Assembly (NCBI RefSeq): GCF_001612905.1
Contig: NZ_BDBI01000011.1
Span: 248,001-312,000, forward strand
Length of the DNA: 64,000 bases
Direction: 5' to 3'
DNA from: Nocardia ignorata NBRC 108230
GTDB taxonomy: Bacteria; Actinomycetota; Actinomycetes; Mycobacteriales; Mycobacteriaceae
The number at the start of each line of letters is the position of its first letter. Position 1 is the first letter of the stretch. Shown in pieces: positions 28,768 to 37,266 of the stretch. A program made the position numbers and the translations under genes. The notes below the pieces were generated by a model. That model was not told where the DNA came from. It searched no databases and saw only the letters and a list, made by a program, of their open reading frames with translations.

Positions 28768-29841
28768 ATGCGAAGACTGCTCCAATGCCTCGCGCTGGTG
28801 ATCACTACCGGCATCGGTGCGGGCTGTTCCTCGATTCCGGTGTCGCTACAGCCGGACGCCGTCCACCTCACCGCCGACTTCGAAAGCACCGCGGGCTTGT
28901 TCGTCGGCAGCGACGTAGCGGTCCTCGGTGTCCCGATCGGACGGGTCGACGCGATCGCGCCCAAGGGGGCGTTCGTCGAGGTCGCGATGACCATCGAGCC
29001 AGGCGTCGAACTGCCCGCCGACGTCAAGGCGGCGCTGGTCTCGCCGCAGCTCATCACCAACCGCCACGTCGAGTTGACCCCGGCAGGCACCGGCGGTGGA
29101 CCGCCCCTGGCCGACGGCGCGCACATCCCGCTGGCCAGGACGAGGACACCGGTCGAACTCGACCGTATCCTGCGCAATTTCGAACAGCTCGGCGAAGCGT
29201 TGAAGGGCGACAACGCGAACGGCCCGATGGCCAGCCGGGTGTTGTTCCCGATGCTCGACGGCAACGGAGACCGGATCCGCGAGACCCTCGACGCGCTGGC
29301 GACCACCTTCGACGTGTCGCTGGCCAACAGCGACCAGATCTCGCGCACCATCGTAGAACTCAACGACCTCACCACGATGATCGCCGGAAACGACCGGACG
29401 GTGCGAGATTTCAGCGGTCGGCTGACCGAACTGGTCACGCTGCTCGAAGAGCAGGCTCCGGGGCTGGGCGCGGTCCTCACCCAGGTGAACGATTTCATCG
29501 CCAACACCTCCACCGTCCTGGCCGACAACCACACCCCGCTCACCGACGCGGTGAACCGCCTGGTCGCCATCACCGGCCAGATGCGGGACAACGCACGCGG
29601 ACTCACCGAGATCGTCGACGTGACGCCCCTGATGGCCGACAATTTCGCGCGCGCCGTCAACCCGGAACAGCGGGCCCTGCGGTTGCACCTGCTCACCGAC
29701 AAGTCCGTGCTCGACAGCGAAGCTCTCGCGCTGCTGTGCGCCCGGTTGTCCCTGCGCTCCGACGGCTGCCGGACGGGCAAACTGATGGACTTCGGGCCGG
29801 ACTTCGGTCTGACCGCCGCACTGCTGGGACTCACCGCATGA
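28768..29841 (+). CDS. mceD: MceD-type protein, possibly lipid-anchored
   Basis: A 357-residue Mce protein that follows mceC directly. The N-terminus (MRRLLQCLALVITTGIGAGCSSI) looks like a lipoprotein signal with Cys20, although the -3 residue is unusual for a lipobox. The MCE domain has ESTAGLFVGSDVAVLGVPIGRVDAI, and the helical region is long. In most mce operons only the fifth Mce protein is the lipoprotein; here both the fourth and the fifth have Cys near the signal end. Confidence 0.88.
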   Translation: MRRLLQCLALVITTGIGAGCSSIPVSLQPDAVHLTADFESTAGLFVGSDVAVLGVPIGRVDAIAPKGAFVEVAMTIEPGVELPADVKAALVSPQLITNRHVELTPAGTGGGPPLADGAHIPLARTRTPVELDRILRNFEQLGEALKGDNANGPMASRVLFPMLDGNGDRIRETLDALATTFDVSLANSDQISRTIVELNDLTTMIAGNDRTVRDFSGRLTELVTLLEEQAPGLGAVLTQVNDFIANTSTVLADNHTPLTDAVNRLVAITGQMRDNARGLTEIVDVTPLMADNFARAVNPEQRALRLHLLTDKSVLDSEALALLCARLSLRSDGCRTGKLMDFGPDFGLTAALLGLTA

Positions 29842-30917
29842 GCCGGACCGCCCGCTGCACGGCCGCCGCGCTCACCGCCCTCGGCGTTTGCTCGTGCACG
29901 GTCACCGTCGACGACGTCCCACTGCCCCGCCCCGGTGTCGACGGGCCCTCCTACCGATTGCACGCGGTCTTCGACGACGCGCTCAACCTGCCCGAGCGCG
30001 CACGGGTCAAGATCGGCGGCACCGACGTCGGCGTGGTGACCGGAATCGAGACGACGAACTTCCGCGCCGAGGTCGAACTCGAACTGCGCCGCGATATCGC
30101 GTTACCGCACGGCACCCGAGCGGAACTGCGACAACCTACTCCCCTGGGCGACCTCCATGTCGCCATCGTGTTGCCGCAGCACCGTCCCGGCAACTCGCTG
30201 CTCACCGACGGTGATGTCATCGACCGCGAGCACACGTCGGCGGGCGCCTCGGTGGAGGAGCTGATGACCGCGATGTCGCTGCTGCTCGACGGCGGCGCGA
30301 TGAATCAAGTCGCGCGGATCACCTCCGAGCTCGCCGCCATCGTCGGCGGGCGAGGCCCGCAGTTGTCGCATCTGCTCACCGAACTCACCGCGACGCTCAC
30401 CGCGCTGAATCAGCGTACCGCGCAGCTCGATTCGGTTCTGCACGGTCTCCACGGGCTCACCACCACCCTGCGGGCACGCAAGACCGAACTCGGCCGGGCC
30501 GCCGACACCTTCCCGGAACTGATCGGGGTGATCGGCGAGAACAACCGCGCCATCACCGATCTCACGACGAAGGTGTCCACGGTGACCGCCGCGCTCGGCG
30601 ATTTCACCTCGACCACCGGCCCGCAGTTTCTGAGCCTGTTCGACAGTGTGCAAGAACTGATGAGCGGCTTCACCCGGATGGGGGACGACCTGGCCACCAC
30701 CTTGGACCGGCTCAACACGGTGGCCCCGGTGGCACGGGCTTCGATGCGCGGGTCGAGTCTCGCCGTGGCGGCACGCATCTCGTACCTCGACGTCGGCGCC
30801 CTCACCGATACCGAGGGCAGCCGGTTGCCGGACGGCACCGACGTCACCGCCTTCGTCGGCAGCCTTGCCCAGGTGCTCGCGCGGGTGCTCGGCCGCTTGC
30901 AAGGGGGTCACCGATGA
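29838..30917 (+). CDS. mceE: MceE-type lipoprotein
   Basis: A 359-residue Mce protein with the signal MSRTARCTAAALTALGVCSC, a lipoprotein pattern (Cys20), in the slot of the LprK-type lipoproteins. MCE domain: DALNLPERARVKIGGTDVGVVTGIE. The start overlaps the mceD stop (ATGA) and the end overlaps mceF (ATGA), so the whole set is translationally coupled. Confidence 0.9.
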   Translation: MSRTARCTAAALTALGVCSCTVTVDDVPLPRPGVDGPSYRLHAVFDDALNLPERARVKIGGTDVGVVTGIETTNFRAEVELELRRDIALPHGTRAELRQPTPLGDLHVAIVLPQHRPGNSLLTDGDVIDREHTSAGASVEELMTAMSLLLDGGAMNQVARITSELAAIVGGRGPQLSHLLTELTATLTALNQRTAQLDSVLHGLHGLTTTLRARKTELGRAADTFPELIGVIGENNRAITDLTTKVSTVTAALGDFTSTTGPQFLSLFDSVQELMSGFTRMGDDLATTLDRLNTVAPVARASMRGSSLAVAARISYLDVGALTDTEGSRLPDGTDVTAFVGSLAQVLARVLGRLQGGHR

Positions 30918-32110
30918 TCGGGTGGACCGCCACCGTCGTCGTCCGGCTGGCCAGCTGGGCGCACGACCACAAGACCATGGGAGCCGTGCTTGGCATGGTC
31001 GCCATGCTGGCGGCGGGCTCTAGTTACATCGCCATCGATGTGATCGGTGTGCGGCCGTTGCACACCACCTATACCGTGCGCGTCCAGCTCGACAGCTCCG
31101 GCGGACTGCTCCCCCACAGCAACGTCACGGTGCGCGGGGTCGAGGTCGGGTCGGTGCGCGCGATCCGCATCGACGGGTCGGGCGTCCTCGCTGAGGCCGA
31201 AATCGACAGTGCAACAATGATTCCCGTCGGCACGCCGGTGGCGGTGAGTCGCCTGTCGGCGGCGGGCGAGCAGTACCTCGATTTCCGGCCCGTCACCGGC
31301 GAGGCGCCCTATCTCGCCGACGGGGCGACCGTGCCCGCCGACCAGGTGAGCACGCCGGTGACGATCGACTCGTTCCTGGACAACACCGGCGCTCTGATCG
31401 CCGGGATGAATCCGGACCGGCTCACCGCGATCGTCGACGAACTCGACCGCGCGCTGCGTGGCGGCCCCCAGGTGCTGCGCAGGGTGATCAGTGGCTTGAG
31501 CCAGGCGACGGCCGGACTCGCCGAGCTGCTGCCCCAGACCACCGAACTGATCCGCAACCTGAGCGTCATCGCCGCCACCACCGCTCACGCCCAGCCCGAC
31601 CTCGCCACCCTGGTGCGGGGTTCGAGCACGCTGTTCGACCAGATGAACGCCGCCGACCACGAAGTGCGCGAACTCCTCGAGCAGGGGCCGGACCGGCTCG
31701 CGACACTCGACGGTGTTCTCACCGAGACCGGTGACCCGCTGACCAGTCTGGTCACCAATTTCGTCGCCATCACCCGCGCGGCACGCTTGCGCACACCGGC
31801 CATGACGGCATTGTTCCCCTCCTTGCGCACCGCGGTGATCGCACTGGGAATCCCCGCCCACGACAACGCCTTTCACACCATGGCCGACATCTGGCCGCGC
31901 CCCACCTGTGAGTACGAGACCGTCCCGGTCTCCCCCGCCGAGATCTCCGACGGCCGCACCCGCCTCTACAACTACTGCGTCACCGACCACCCCGAACTGC
32001 AGATCCGCGGGTCGGCGAACGCGCCGCGCCCCGCCGGGCCCGACAACGGTTCGGGCCCGCCACCCGGAGTCACCGGCGACGAGTTGTCCGTCCCCTTGCC
32101 CGCCAATTGA
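30914..32110 (+). CDS. mceF: MceF-type protein
   Basis: A 398-residue Mce protein with an N-terminal helix (about 20-40) and MCE domain (LDSSGGLLPHSNVTVRGVEVGSVRAI). The typical C-terminal part includes GNMADIWPRPTCEYETVPVSP-like sequence, ending in a proline/glycine-rich tail. It completes the A-F set. Confidence 0.92.
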   Translation: MIGWTATVVVRLASWAHDHKTMGAVLGMVAMLAAGSSYIAIDVIGVRPLHTTYTVRVQLDSSGGLLPHSNVTVRGVEVGSVRAIRIDGSGVLAEAEIDSATMIPVGTPVAVSRLSAAGEQYLDFRPVTGEAPYLADGATVPADQVSTPVTIDSFLDNTGALIAGMNPDRLTAIVDELDRALRGGPQVLRRVISGLSQATAGLAELLPQTTELIRNLSVIAATTAHAQPDLATLVRGSSTLFDQMNAADHEVRELLEQGPDRLATLDGVLTETGDPLTSLVTNFVAITRAARLRTPAMTALFPSLRTAVIALGIPAHDNAFHTMADIWPRPTCEYETVPVSPAEISDGRTRLYNYCVTDHPELQIRGSANAPRPAGPDNGSGPPPGVTGDELSVPLPAN

Positions 32111-32137
32111 CTCCTACCCACGCAGAGGAATCCTCGT

Positions 32138-32710
32138 ATGACAACCGAACCCGACAACCCACTCGCCGACGACCCGAGTCCGGAGAGCTCCGCGCCGGTT
32201 ACGGAACCTCGGCGAAAAACACTGCGCCGCATGCTGTTTCCGGCAGCAGCGGTCACCACGATCGGCGCCGTCGCGATCGCGACATTGCTCGCCGTGGACA
32301 ATCACCGCATCCGTGCCCGCGAGCAGGCCCGCGACGCCGCGCTCCAGGCCGCCTGCGCCTACGCCCCCACCCTGGCCAGCTACGACGCCAAGGACCTCGA
32401 CACCTATTTCGCCGCGGTGCTGGCAGGGGCCACCGGCGCCTGGCGCACCGAATTCGACGCCACCAGCAAGGATCTGCGTGAGGTGCTCGTGCAGGGCCAG
32501 GTCGTCTCCACCGTCGGCAACGTCACCTGCGCCATCGAGTCCGCCGACGAGACCACCGCGCGGGCCGTGGCCGTCATCAATCAGACCATCACCAGCCTCG
32601 GTACCCGAGGTACGCCCGCTCCCGGCCAGCTCTCGGTGAACATGTCGCTGCGCAGGGACACCGACCGCTGGCTGGTCAGCGAACTCAGCACTCCGTTGCT
32701 CACACGATGA
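32138..32710 (+). CDS. Mce-associated membrane protein (Mas)
   Basis: A 190-residue protein with an acidic/proline N-terminus, one membrane helix (about 32-52) and an exported NTF2-like domain (about 60-190: DLDTYFAAVLAGATGAWRTEFD...). Such proteins follow mce operons and are thought to stabilise the complex. The stop overlaps an ATG of the next gene. Confidence 0.85.
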   Translation: MTTEPDNPLADDPSPESSAPVTEPRRKTLRRMLFPAAAVTTIGAVAIATLLAVDNHRIRAREQARDAALQAACAYAPTLASYDAKDLDTYFAAVLAGATGAWRTEFDATSKDLREVLVQGQVVSTVGNVTCAIESADETTARAVAVINQTITSLGTRGTPAPGQLSVNMSLRRDTDRWLVSELSTPLLTR

Positions 32711-32721
32711 AGGAGGGCCAC

Positions 32722-33795
32722 ATGGGCTCTTTGCGAACCTGGTTTTCACTACCCGAGGTGGAACCGGCCGAGGACTACGGCTTCTTCGGACCCGAATCCG
32801 TCGCATGGCGGGTATGGAGTTACCCGACCGGATTGACGATCGGTTTCCAACGCGCGGTCGTCATCGAGGAACTCGATCCGAACCTCATCGCGGCTGTCGA
32901 TGCGACCAGCGCGATCTATACGCGCCCGCGCACTCGTTACGACCGCACGCTGCGCTATTTCGCCATGGTGATGTTCGCCGACAGCCGGTCGACGGTCAGC
33001 GCGGCCGATATTCTGGTCAAGATCCACTCCAAGGCTGTCGGGATCGATCCGGTGACCGGTCGGCACTACGACGCCAACGATCCGGATTCGCAATTGTGGA
33101 TCCATCTGACCGCATGGCATTCGCTCCTGATCGCCTACGAGAAGTACGGCCCCGGACGGCTCAGCGCGGCGGACGAATCGCGGTATTGGCACGAGTGCGC
33201 CCGTGCCGCGGAACTGCAGACCTGTGACCCGGCAGACATTCCCCGCACCCGCGAGGGCGTCGCCCAGTATTTCGAACGTATGCGCCCGCAGCTGATCGGA
33301 TCCGACATCGCGAAGAAGGCGATGAATCACCTGCTCGACGCCGAGGTGATGCTGCCGCCGATGCCGCTGGTACTGCGTCCGATGTTCAAGCTCGTGGCGG
33401 CTTTCCTGCGACGCGGCACGCTGGCGACGATGCCGCGGTGGATGCGGGAGATGGCGGGCCTGCCGACCGGACGGGTTCTCGACGCACTCGTCGTGCCATG
33501 GCTCAGCGCGGCGATGACCCTGGTCAGCTTCAACGTCCGGCTCGAACTGCTTCTGCTGCAACTCATCTCGCCGACGACGGTGCCGGTCGCGGGGCCGGTC
33601 CTGCTCGGCATACCGCCGAAGAACCCGGTGACGACCACACCGCGGCAAGCACAGCGGACATACGGATACGACATCCCCGCTCGAGCCCATCACGCACTCC
33701 GCCGCAAGCAGCGCGATCGCGTGTTGAGCAGAGGACTCCCGCCCTCGGACGAGGGGCTCATCGAATCGCAGCCGATCCTCGGCGACATGGCCTGA
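32722..33795 (+). CDS. MpaB/latex-clearing-type oxygenase (DUF2236)
   Basis: A 357-residue protein of the ER-bound oxygenase MpaB / DUF2236 family. Early sequence FFGPESVAWRVWSYPTGLTIGFQRAVVIEELDP and the His-rich region DSQLWIHLTAWHSLLIAYEKYG (possible haem/metal ligands) fit the family. The ATG at 32722 is chosen because AGGAGGG lies upstream; an ATG at 32707 overlaps the previous stop. A hydrophobic stretch near 225-260 suggests membrane association. Sitting inside the mce unit, it may oxidise the imported lipid; that is inference. Confidence 0.85.
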   Translation: MGSLRTWFSLPEVEPAEDYGFFGPESVAWRVWSYPTGLTIGFQRAVVIEELDPNLIAAVDATSAIYTRPRTRYDRTLRYFAMVMFADSRSTVSAADILVKIHSKAVGIDPVTGRHYDANDPDSQLWIHLTAWHSLLIAYEKYGPGRLSAADESRYWHECARAAELQTCDPADIPRTREGVAQYFERMRPQLIGSDIAKKAMNHLLDAEVMLPPMPLVLRPMFKLVAAFLRRGTLATMPRWMREMAGLPTGRVLDALVVPWLSAAMTLVSFNVRLELLLLQLISPTTVPVAGPVLLGIPPKNPVTTTPRQAQRTYGYDIPARAHHALRRKQRDRVLSRGLPPSDEGLIESQPILGDMA

Positions 33796-33811
33796 ACGAA
33801 GGAGAGAACAC

Positions 33812-34027
33812 GTGCTCACGAAACTCATGGAACGTCGGCTCAGTATCCGTCAGATGATGTACCTGGCAATCGCGGGTGGCATTCCCTATGTCGCGATCGG
33901 GCTGGTGTGGTTGCTCTCGCATCGAGATCACCTCGGCGAGCTGTCCGGGCTGGACCGATTCTTCTCGATCCTCGGCCAGGTGATCGCCTGGCCGGTACTG
34001 CTCGTCGCCGACGTCGACCTGCGGTAG
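33812..34027 (+). CDS. Small membrane protein at the end of the mce operon
   Basis: A 71-residue protein, GTG start with GAAGGAGAG upstream, with a helix at about 17-34 and a second hydrophobic segment at about 48-66. I do not recognise a named family. It closes the co-directional run, and a TetR gene follows on the other strand. Confidence 0.7.
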   Translation: MLTKLMERRLSIRQMMYLAIAGGIPYVAIGLVWLLSHRDHLGELSGLDRFFSILGQVIAWPVLLVADVDLR

Positions 34028-34039
34028 AGGTCCGCGAAA

Positions 34040-34717
34040 TCACCGGGAGTCGGTGCTCGGCTCCTGGGGCAAGGTCCGCACCATGGAACGGACGGTGGCG
34101 CGCAGTCGTTCGGGTGGAAAACGTTGCGGGTCCGAGAGCACCATCCTGCCGAGCACCTCGGTGAAACCGAGCATGACATGGGCGATCAGCTCCACATCGG
34201 CATCGTGTGGTCCGCCGCGCACCGCGAAACCCGCGTTCAGCAGGTCCACACACTGGTCGAGCAATTTGTCGCGGGCGGCAGCGAGCAATTCCCGGTAATC
34301 GGCCGGAGCCCCGTCGCTGTGCATCAGAATCAGGCGCCAACGCGTCGGCGCCGCCGCCACCGATTCGAGAAAGGCCATGACTGCTCCGACATATTCGCGG
34401 TCGGGATCCGATCCGCGCAGATCACCCGGCATCGCCGCGAAAACCTGCGCCATTCCGCGCGAGTGCTCCCGGTGCAGCAGGTGTGCCACCAGCTCCGGCG
34501 CGGTCGGAAACATCGCGTACAGCACCGGTTTGGCGACGCCCGCTTCCTTGGCGACCGCCTGCATGGTCAAGTTCGCGATACCTTCGCTGCCGACCACCCG
34601 CAGGGCGGCGTCGAGCAGTTGCGTTCGACGTTCGTCCGGCGGCAGCCGAGGGCCGTTGCGGCGCTTCGGTCGAACCTCGGAACTGCTGTCGGTACCCACC
34701 TGACCATCATCCCCCAC
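34040..34717 (-). CDS. TetR-family regulator next to the mce operon
   Basis: A 225-residue repressor with basic N-terminus and helix-turn-helix ERRTQLLDAALRVVGSEGIANLTMQAVAKEAGVAKPVLYAMFP. The helical ligand domain follows. The GTG at 34717 is used. It converges on the mce operon end; Mce3R in M. tuberculosis is a TetR-type precedent for mce control. Confidence 0.88.
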   Translation of the reverse strand: MGDDGQVGTDSSSEVRPKRRNGPRLPPDERRTQLLDAALRVVGSEGIANLTMQAVAKEAGVAKPVLYAMFPTAPELVAHLLHREHSRGMAQVFAAMPGDLRGSDPDREYVGAVMAFLESVAAAPTRWRLILMHSDGAPADYRELLAAARDKLLDQCVDLLNAGFAVRGGPHDADVELIAHVMLGFTEVLGRMVLSDPQRFPPERLRATVRSMVRTLPQEPSTDSR

Positions 34718-34737
34718 GCGCTGTCGTCAACGCGGGG

Positions 34738-35409
34738 TCAGACCCGGGCGGCGACGAAGGCCGCGGCTTCCTGGGCGTACCCCTGGTATTGCAGGTGGAC
34801 GTTCCAGTCCGTTCCCTGTGGGTCGCATACCGGGTCGTCGTCGTTGCACACGTCGTAGGTGCGATCGGCGTACACGCCGGTGACCTCACGTCCCACCCCG
34901 CGAATAGGATTGCCGAACAACAGGATCGCCGCGATCCTCGGCGAGAGCTCTGCGGGCAGGGTGGCCACGATCGGCCCGCCGACCCGGGCGCCCTCGCTGC
35001 TGATCCCGATCGAGTTGTCCACCACGTTGGCGCCCTGGGAGTAGCCGACGAGCACGAACTTCTGATCCGGGCAGGCCGCCGCCCGTTCGACCACATGATC
35101 GACCAGGTCCCGGTTGCCTGCTTGCACGGAGGCGGGCTGGTCGTAACCGGCCGGGTACTGCACCCGGTAGGCGTTCGTCGACTGCGACAAGGCGGCATCG
35201 ATGGCCGCGTACACCGGGTTGCCGACCACGGAGCCCAGCCAGTACTGGCTCCACAGGCCGCCGGGTTCGTTGGTTCCGCGCGCGGCGACGACGTGTACGT
35301 CTACGCAGCCCGCCGCCTGGGCGGGAGCGGTACCCACCACGCTGGTCATGGTGCCCGCCAGTACGGCGGCGGAAAGTGCCAGGCCCACGCGGGCGCGGAT
35401 GTCGATCAC
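34738..35409 (-). CDS. Cutinase-family secreted hydrolase
   Basis: A 223-residue exported serine esterase. The signal peptide ends TAPAQAA (about residue 33). The mature part has VHVVAARGTNEPG, the nucleophile motif GYSQG, a catalytic-Asp/disulfide region YDVCNDDDPVCDP and a late His in NVHLQYQGY, so the triad seems complete. Relatives in mycobacteria act on lipids and polyesters (Culp proteins). The GTG at 35409 is used because AAGGACGA precedes it; the frame remains open to 35478. Confidence 0.9.
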   Translation of the reverse strand: MIDIRARVGLALSAAVLAGTMTSVVGTAPAQAAGCVDVHVVAARGTNEPGGLWSQYWLGSVVGNPVYAAIDAALSQSTNAYRVQYPAGYDQPASVQAGNRDLVDHVVERAAACPDQKFVLVGYSQGANVVDNSIGISSEGARVGGPIVATLPAELSPRIAAILLFGNPIRGVGREVTGVYADRTYDVCNDDDPVCDPQGTDWNVHLQYQGYAQEAAAFVAARV

Positions 35410-35558
35410 GGCTCGTCCTTCGCATCGGTCGTCGATGGTCGAGAGCGTATGCGGACCGACCCGGGCCGAACGGTGCACGGCACGCGCTTTTGGCCCGGTT
35501 CACACCGAATGCAACGACCACGCCACTGTTCGGTCACCGATTTCCAGGGGCCGTCGGC

Positions 35559-35918
35559 TCAGCTGCAGCAGTTGGGGTCGAGCACCGTGCACAGCGCCGA
35601 CAGCGCCTCGCGGCGTGCCCGGTGGAAGGTGTTCATCCCACGTCGCTCGGACTCGACGAGACCGGCCTTACGCAACTGCCCGAGATGATGCGAGACGGTC
35701 GACTCGCTCAGCTCCACGGCACTGGCCAGGTCACCACCATTGCTCTCCCCTACCGGAGTGGTGAGCAGCAATGACAGCAGTTTCACCCGGACCGGGTCGG
35801 CGATGGCCTTGAGCCGCAACGCCACCTCCAGCGCGGCGGCATCGTCGACCGGCGCCGCCGCCACGGGTGCGCAGCAGACGGGAGCGGACATATCGATCAC
35901 GGGTAGCGCCTTGGGCAT
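35559..35918 (-). CDS. arsR: ArsR-family metalloid-responsive repressor
   Basis: A 119-residue repressor. The winged helix includes LKAIADPVRVKLLSLLLTTPVGE and ELSESTVSHHLGQLRKAGLVESERRG. Two cysteine pairs, C15-C16 near the N-terminus and C117-C118 at the end (PNCCS), are candidate As(III) or Sb(III) ligands; the usual ELCVCDL site is absent, so the metal site is of a non-classical type. Start at ATG 35918. Divergent from the ArsI-like gene across two identical dyads. Confidence 0.88.
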   Translation of the reverse strand: MPKALPVIDMSAPVCCAPVAAAPVDDAAALEVALRLKAIADPVRVKLLSLLLTTPVGESNGGDLASAVELSESTVSHHLGQLRKAGLVESERRGMNTFHRARREALSALCTVLDPNCCS

Positions 35919-35940
35919 GTCGACGACTCTACGCTCGGTA

Positions 35941-35999
35941 TTGACATATGTCGAAAAGGTGAGCACACTCGAGTTCGCAAGTTCTTCGACATATGTCTC
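35941..35999. promoter_or_regulatory. Paired ArsR operators
   Basis: The perfect palindrome GACATATGTC occurs twice, at 35943-35952 and 35988-35997, 45 bases apart and both in the arsR-arsI intergenic region. The first is part of a TTGACA -35-like hexamer for the rightward gene, and the second lies 20 bases upstream of its ATG. Binding of the ArsR dimer at both would shut off both genes. Confidence 0.75.
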
Positions 36000-36017
36000 A
36001 CAAGTGGAGGTTCGATC

Positions 36018-36530
36018 ATGTCCCGAATTCAGCTGGCCCTCAATGTCGACGATCTCGACCAGGCCGTGCGTTTCTACTCGACCCTGTTCGCCACCGAGCC
36101 GGCCAAGCGCAAGCCCGGCTACGCCAACTTCGCCGTCACCGACCCGCCGCTCAAGCTGGTGCTGATCGAGAACGCGGGCAAGGGCGGCAGCCTCAACCAT
36201 CTCGGCGTGGAGGTCGAGTCGTCCGAGCAGGTACACGGCGAGATCGCGCGCCTGTCGCAGGCGGGGTTGTTCACCGAGGAGCAGATCGCCACGACCTGTT
36301 GCTTCGCCACCCAGGACAAGGTGTGGGTGAGCGCGCCCGACGCCGAGCGGTGGGAGGTCTACACCGTCCTGGCCGACAGCGAAACCTTCGGTAGCGCACC
36401 GCAACTCGCCGAAGTGGAGCAGGGCGACGCGTGCTGCGGCACCGCAGCGGAGGCCGAGGCGGAAGGCGCCTGCTGCGGCACCGAGGCCAAGCAGAAGGCG
36501 GTGGCGTCGGGCGCGAGTTGCTGCAGCTGA
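36018..36530 (+). CDS. arsI: ArsI/CadI-type glyoxalase-fold protein (C-As lyase-like)
   Basis: A 170-residue vicinal-oxygen-chelate protein. It resembles ArsI, the Fe(II) dioxygenase that cleaves carbon-arsenic bonds, and mycobacterial CadI. Ligand candidates are Q5, H61 (NHLGVEVE) and E113 (RWEVYT), and the substrate-binding Cys pair C94-C95 is in TTCCFATQDKVWV. The C-terminal tail is longer than usual and carries three further Cys-Cys pairs (ACCGT, ACCGT, SCCS). Divergent from arsR and controlled by the paired palindromes. Confidence 0.88.
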   Translation: MSRIQLALNVDDLDQAVRFYSTLFATEPAKRKPGYANFAVTDPPLKLVLIENAGKGGSLNHLGVEVESSEQVHGEIARLSQAGLFTEEQIATTCCFATQDKVWVSAPDAERWEVYTVLADSETFGSAPQLAEVEQGDACCGTAAEAEAEGACCGTEAKQKAVASGASCCS

Positions 36531-36602
36531 CGAGTCGGCCCGGTGCGGGAATGCCTGAGCCGGGCCAGAACTCGATGTTCCGCGGAGTTGACGCGTCCGA
36601 AA

Positions 36603-36622
36603 GAGTGAGTGTACAGTCACTC
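36603..36622. promoter_or_regulatory. TetR operator, site 1
   Basis: GAGTGA-G-TGTACA-G-TCACTC is a 20-base dyad immediately before the TetR ATG at 36625. A closely related sequence recurs before the next gene (37235-37254). Confidence 0.7.
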
Positions 36623-36624
36623 AC

Positions 36625-37194
36625 ATGAGCAAGAGCGGAGCAACACTCTCCCGATCCGACATCCGCCGCGACGCCGTGGTCGACGCCGCGATCCTCGAGT
36701 TCGCCCGCACCGGCTACCACGGCACCCCGATCAGCACGGTCGCGGCGACGGCACAGATCTCCCCTGCCTATGTATTCAAGCTGTTCCCCGGCAAGGTCGC
36801 CCTGTTCGTCGCCGCGCTCGAGCGGTGCTTCGACCGGATCGCGGCGGCCATGTCGGCCGGTGCGGCACAGTCGGCCGGCGACAGCCCCGAGCAGATCCTC
36901 TACGACATGGGCGGCGCCTATGCGCAGTTGATCAGCGATCGGAGCTTGCTCATGCTGCAGGTCCACGCCCAATCGGTGGCCGAGGTGCCCGAGATCGGCG
37001 CGGCGATGCGTGCCGGGCTCGCCCGGATCACCGAACTAGCCAAACACCGCTCCGGCGCCGCGGACGAGCACGTCCAGCGGTTCATCGCCTTCGGCCAGCT
37101 CTGCCACCTCATCACCACTCTCGGCCTCGACGGCGACGACAGCCCGTGGGCGAGGATCGTCACCGCGGGCATCCGACACCCGGACGCCGGCTGA
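36625..37194 (+). CDS. TetR-family regulator
   Basis: A 189-residue repressor with RRDAVVDAAILEFARTGYHGTPISTVAATAQISPAYVFKLFPGKVALF as DNA-binding domain and a helical ligand domain. A 20-base dyad overlaps its promoter, so it is probably autoregulated, and a matching dyad precedes the downstream oxidoreductase gene. An intrinsic terminator follows. Confidence 0.9.
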   Translation: MSKSGATLSRSDIRRDAVVDAAILEFARTGYHGTPISTVAATAQISPAYVFKLFPGKVALFVAALERCFDRIAAAMSAGAAQSAGDSPEQILYDMGGAYAQLISDRSLLMLQVHAQSVAEVPEIGAAMRAGLARITELAKHRSGAADEHVQRFIAFGQLCHLITTLGLDGDDSPWARIVTAGIRHPDAG

Positions 37195-37201
37195 CCAACC
37201 G

Positions 37202-37225
37202 ATGCCCCCTCGCGGGGCATTTTTT
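37202..37225 (+). terminator. Intrinsic terminator
   Basis: ATGCCCC and GGGGCAT (37202-37208, 37214-37220) form a seven-base stem with a five-base loop and a six-T run. A canonical Rho-independent terminator between the TetR gene and the oxidoreductase gene. Confidence 0.92.
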
Positions 37226-37234
37226 CGACCCATC

Positions 37235-37254
37235 GAGTGATTGACCAGTCACAC
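37235..37254. promoter_or_regulatory. TetR operator, site 2
   Basis: GAGTGATTGACCAGTCACAC shares the pattern GAGTGA-N-TG-NN-CAGTCAC with site 1 (36603-36622). It lies 12 bases upstream of the oxidoreductase ATG. It indicates that the TetR protein controls this gene as well as itself. Confidence 0.65.
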
Positions 37255-37266
37255 ACTAGGAGAATC

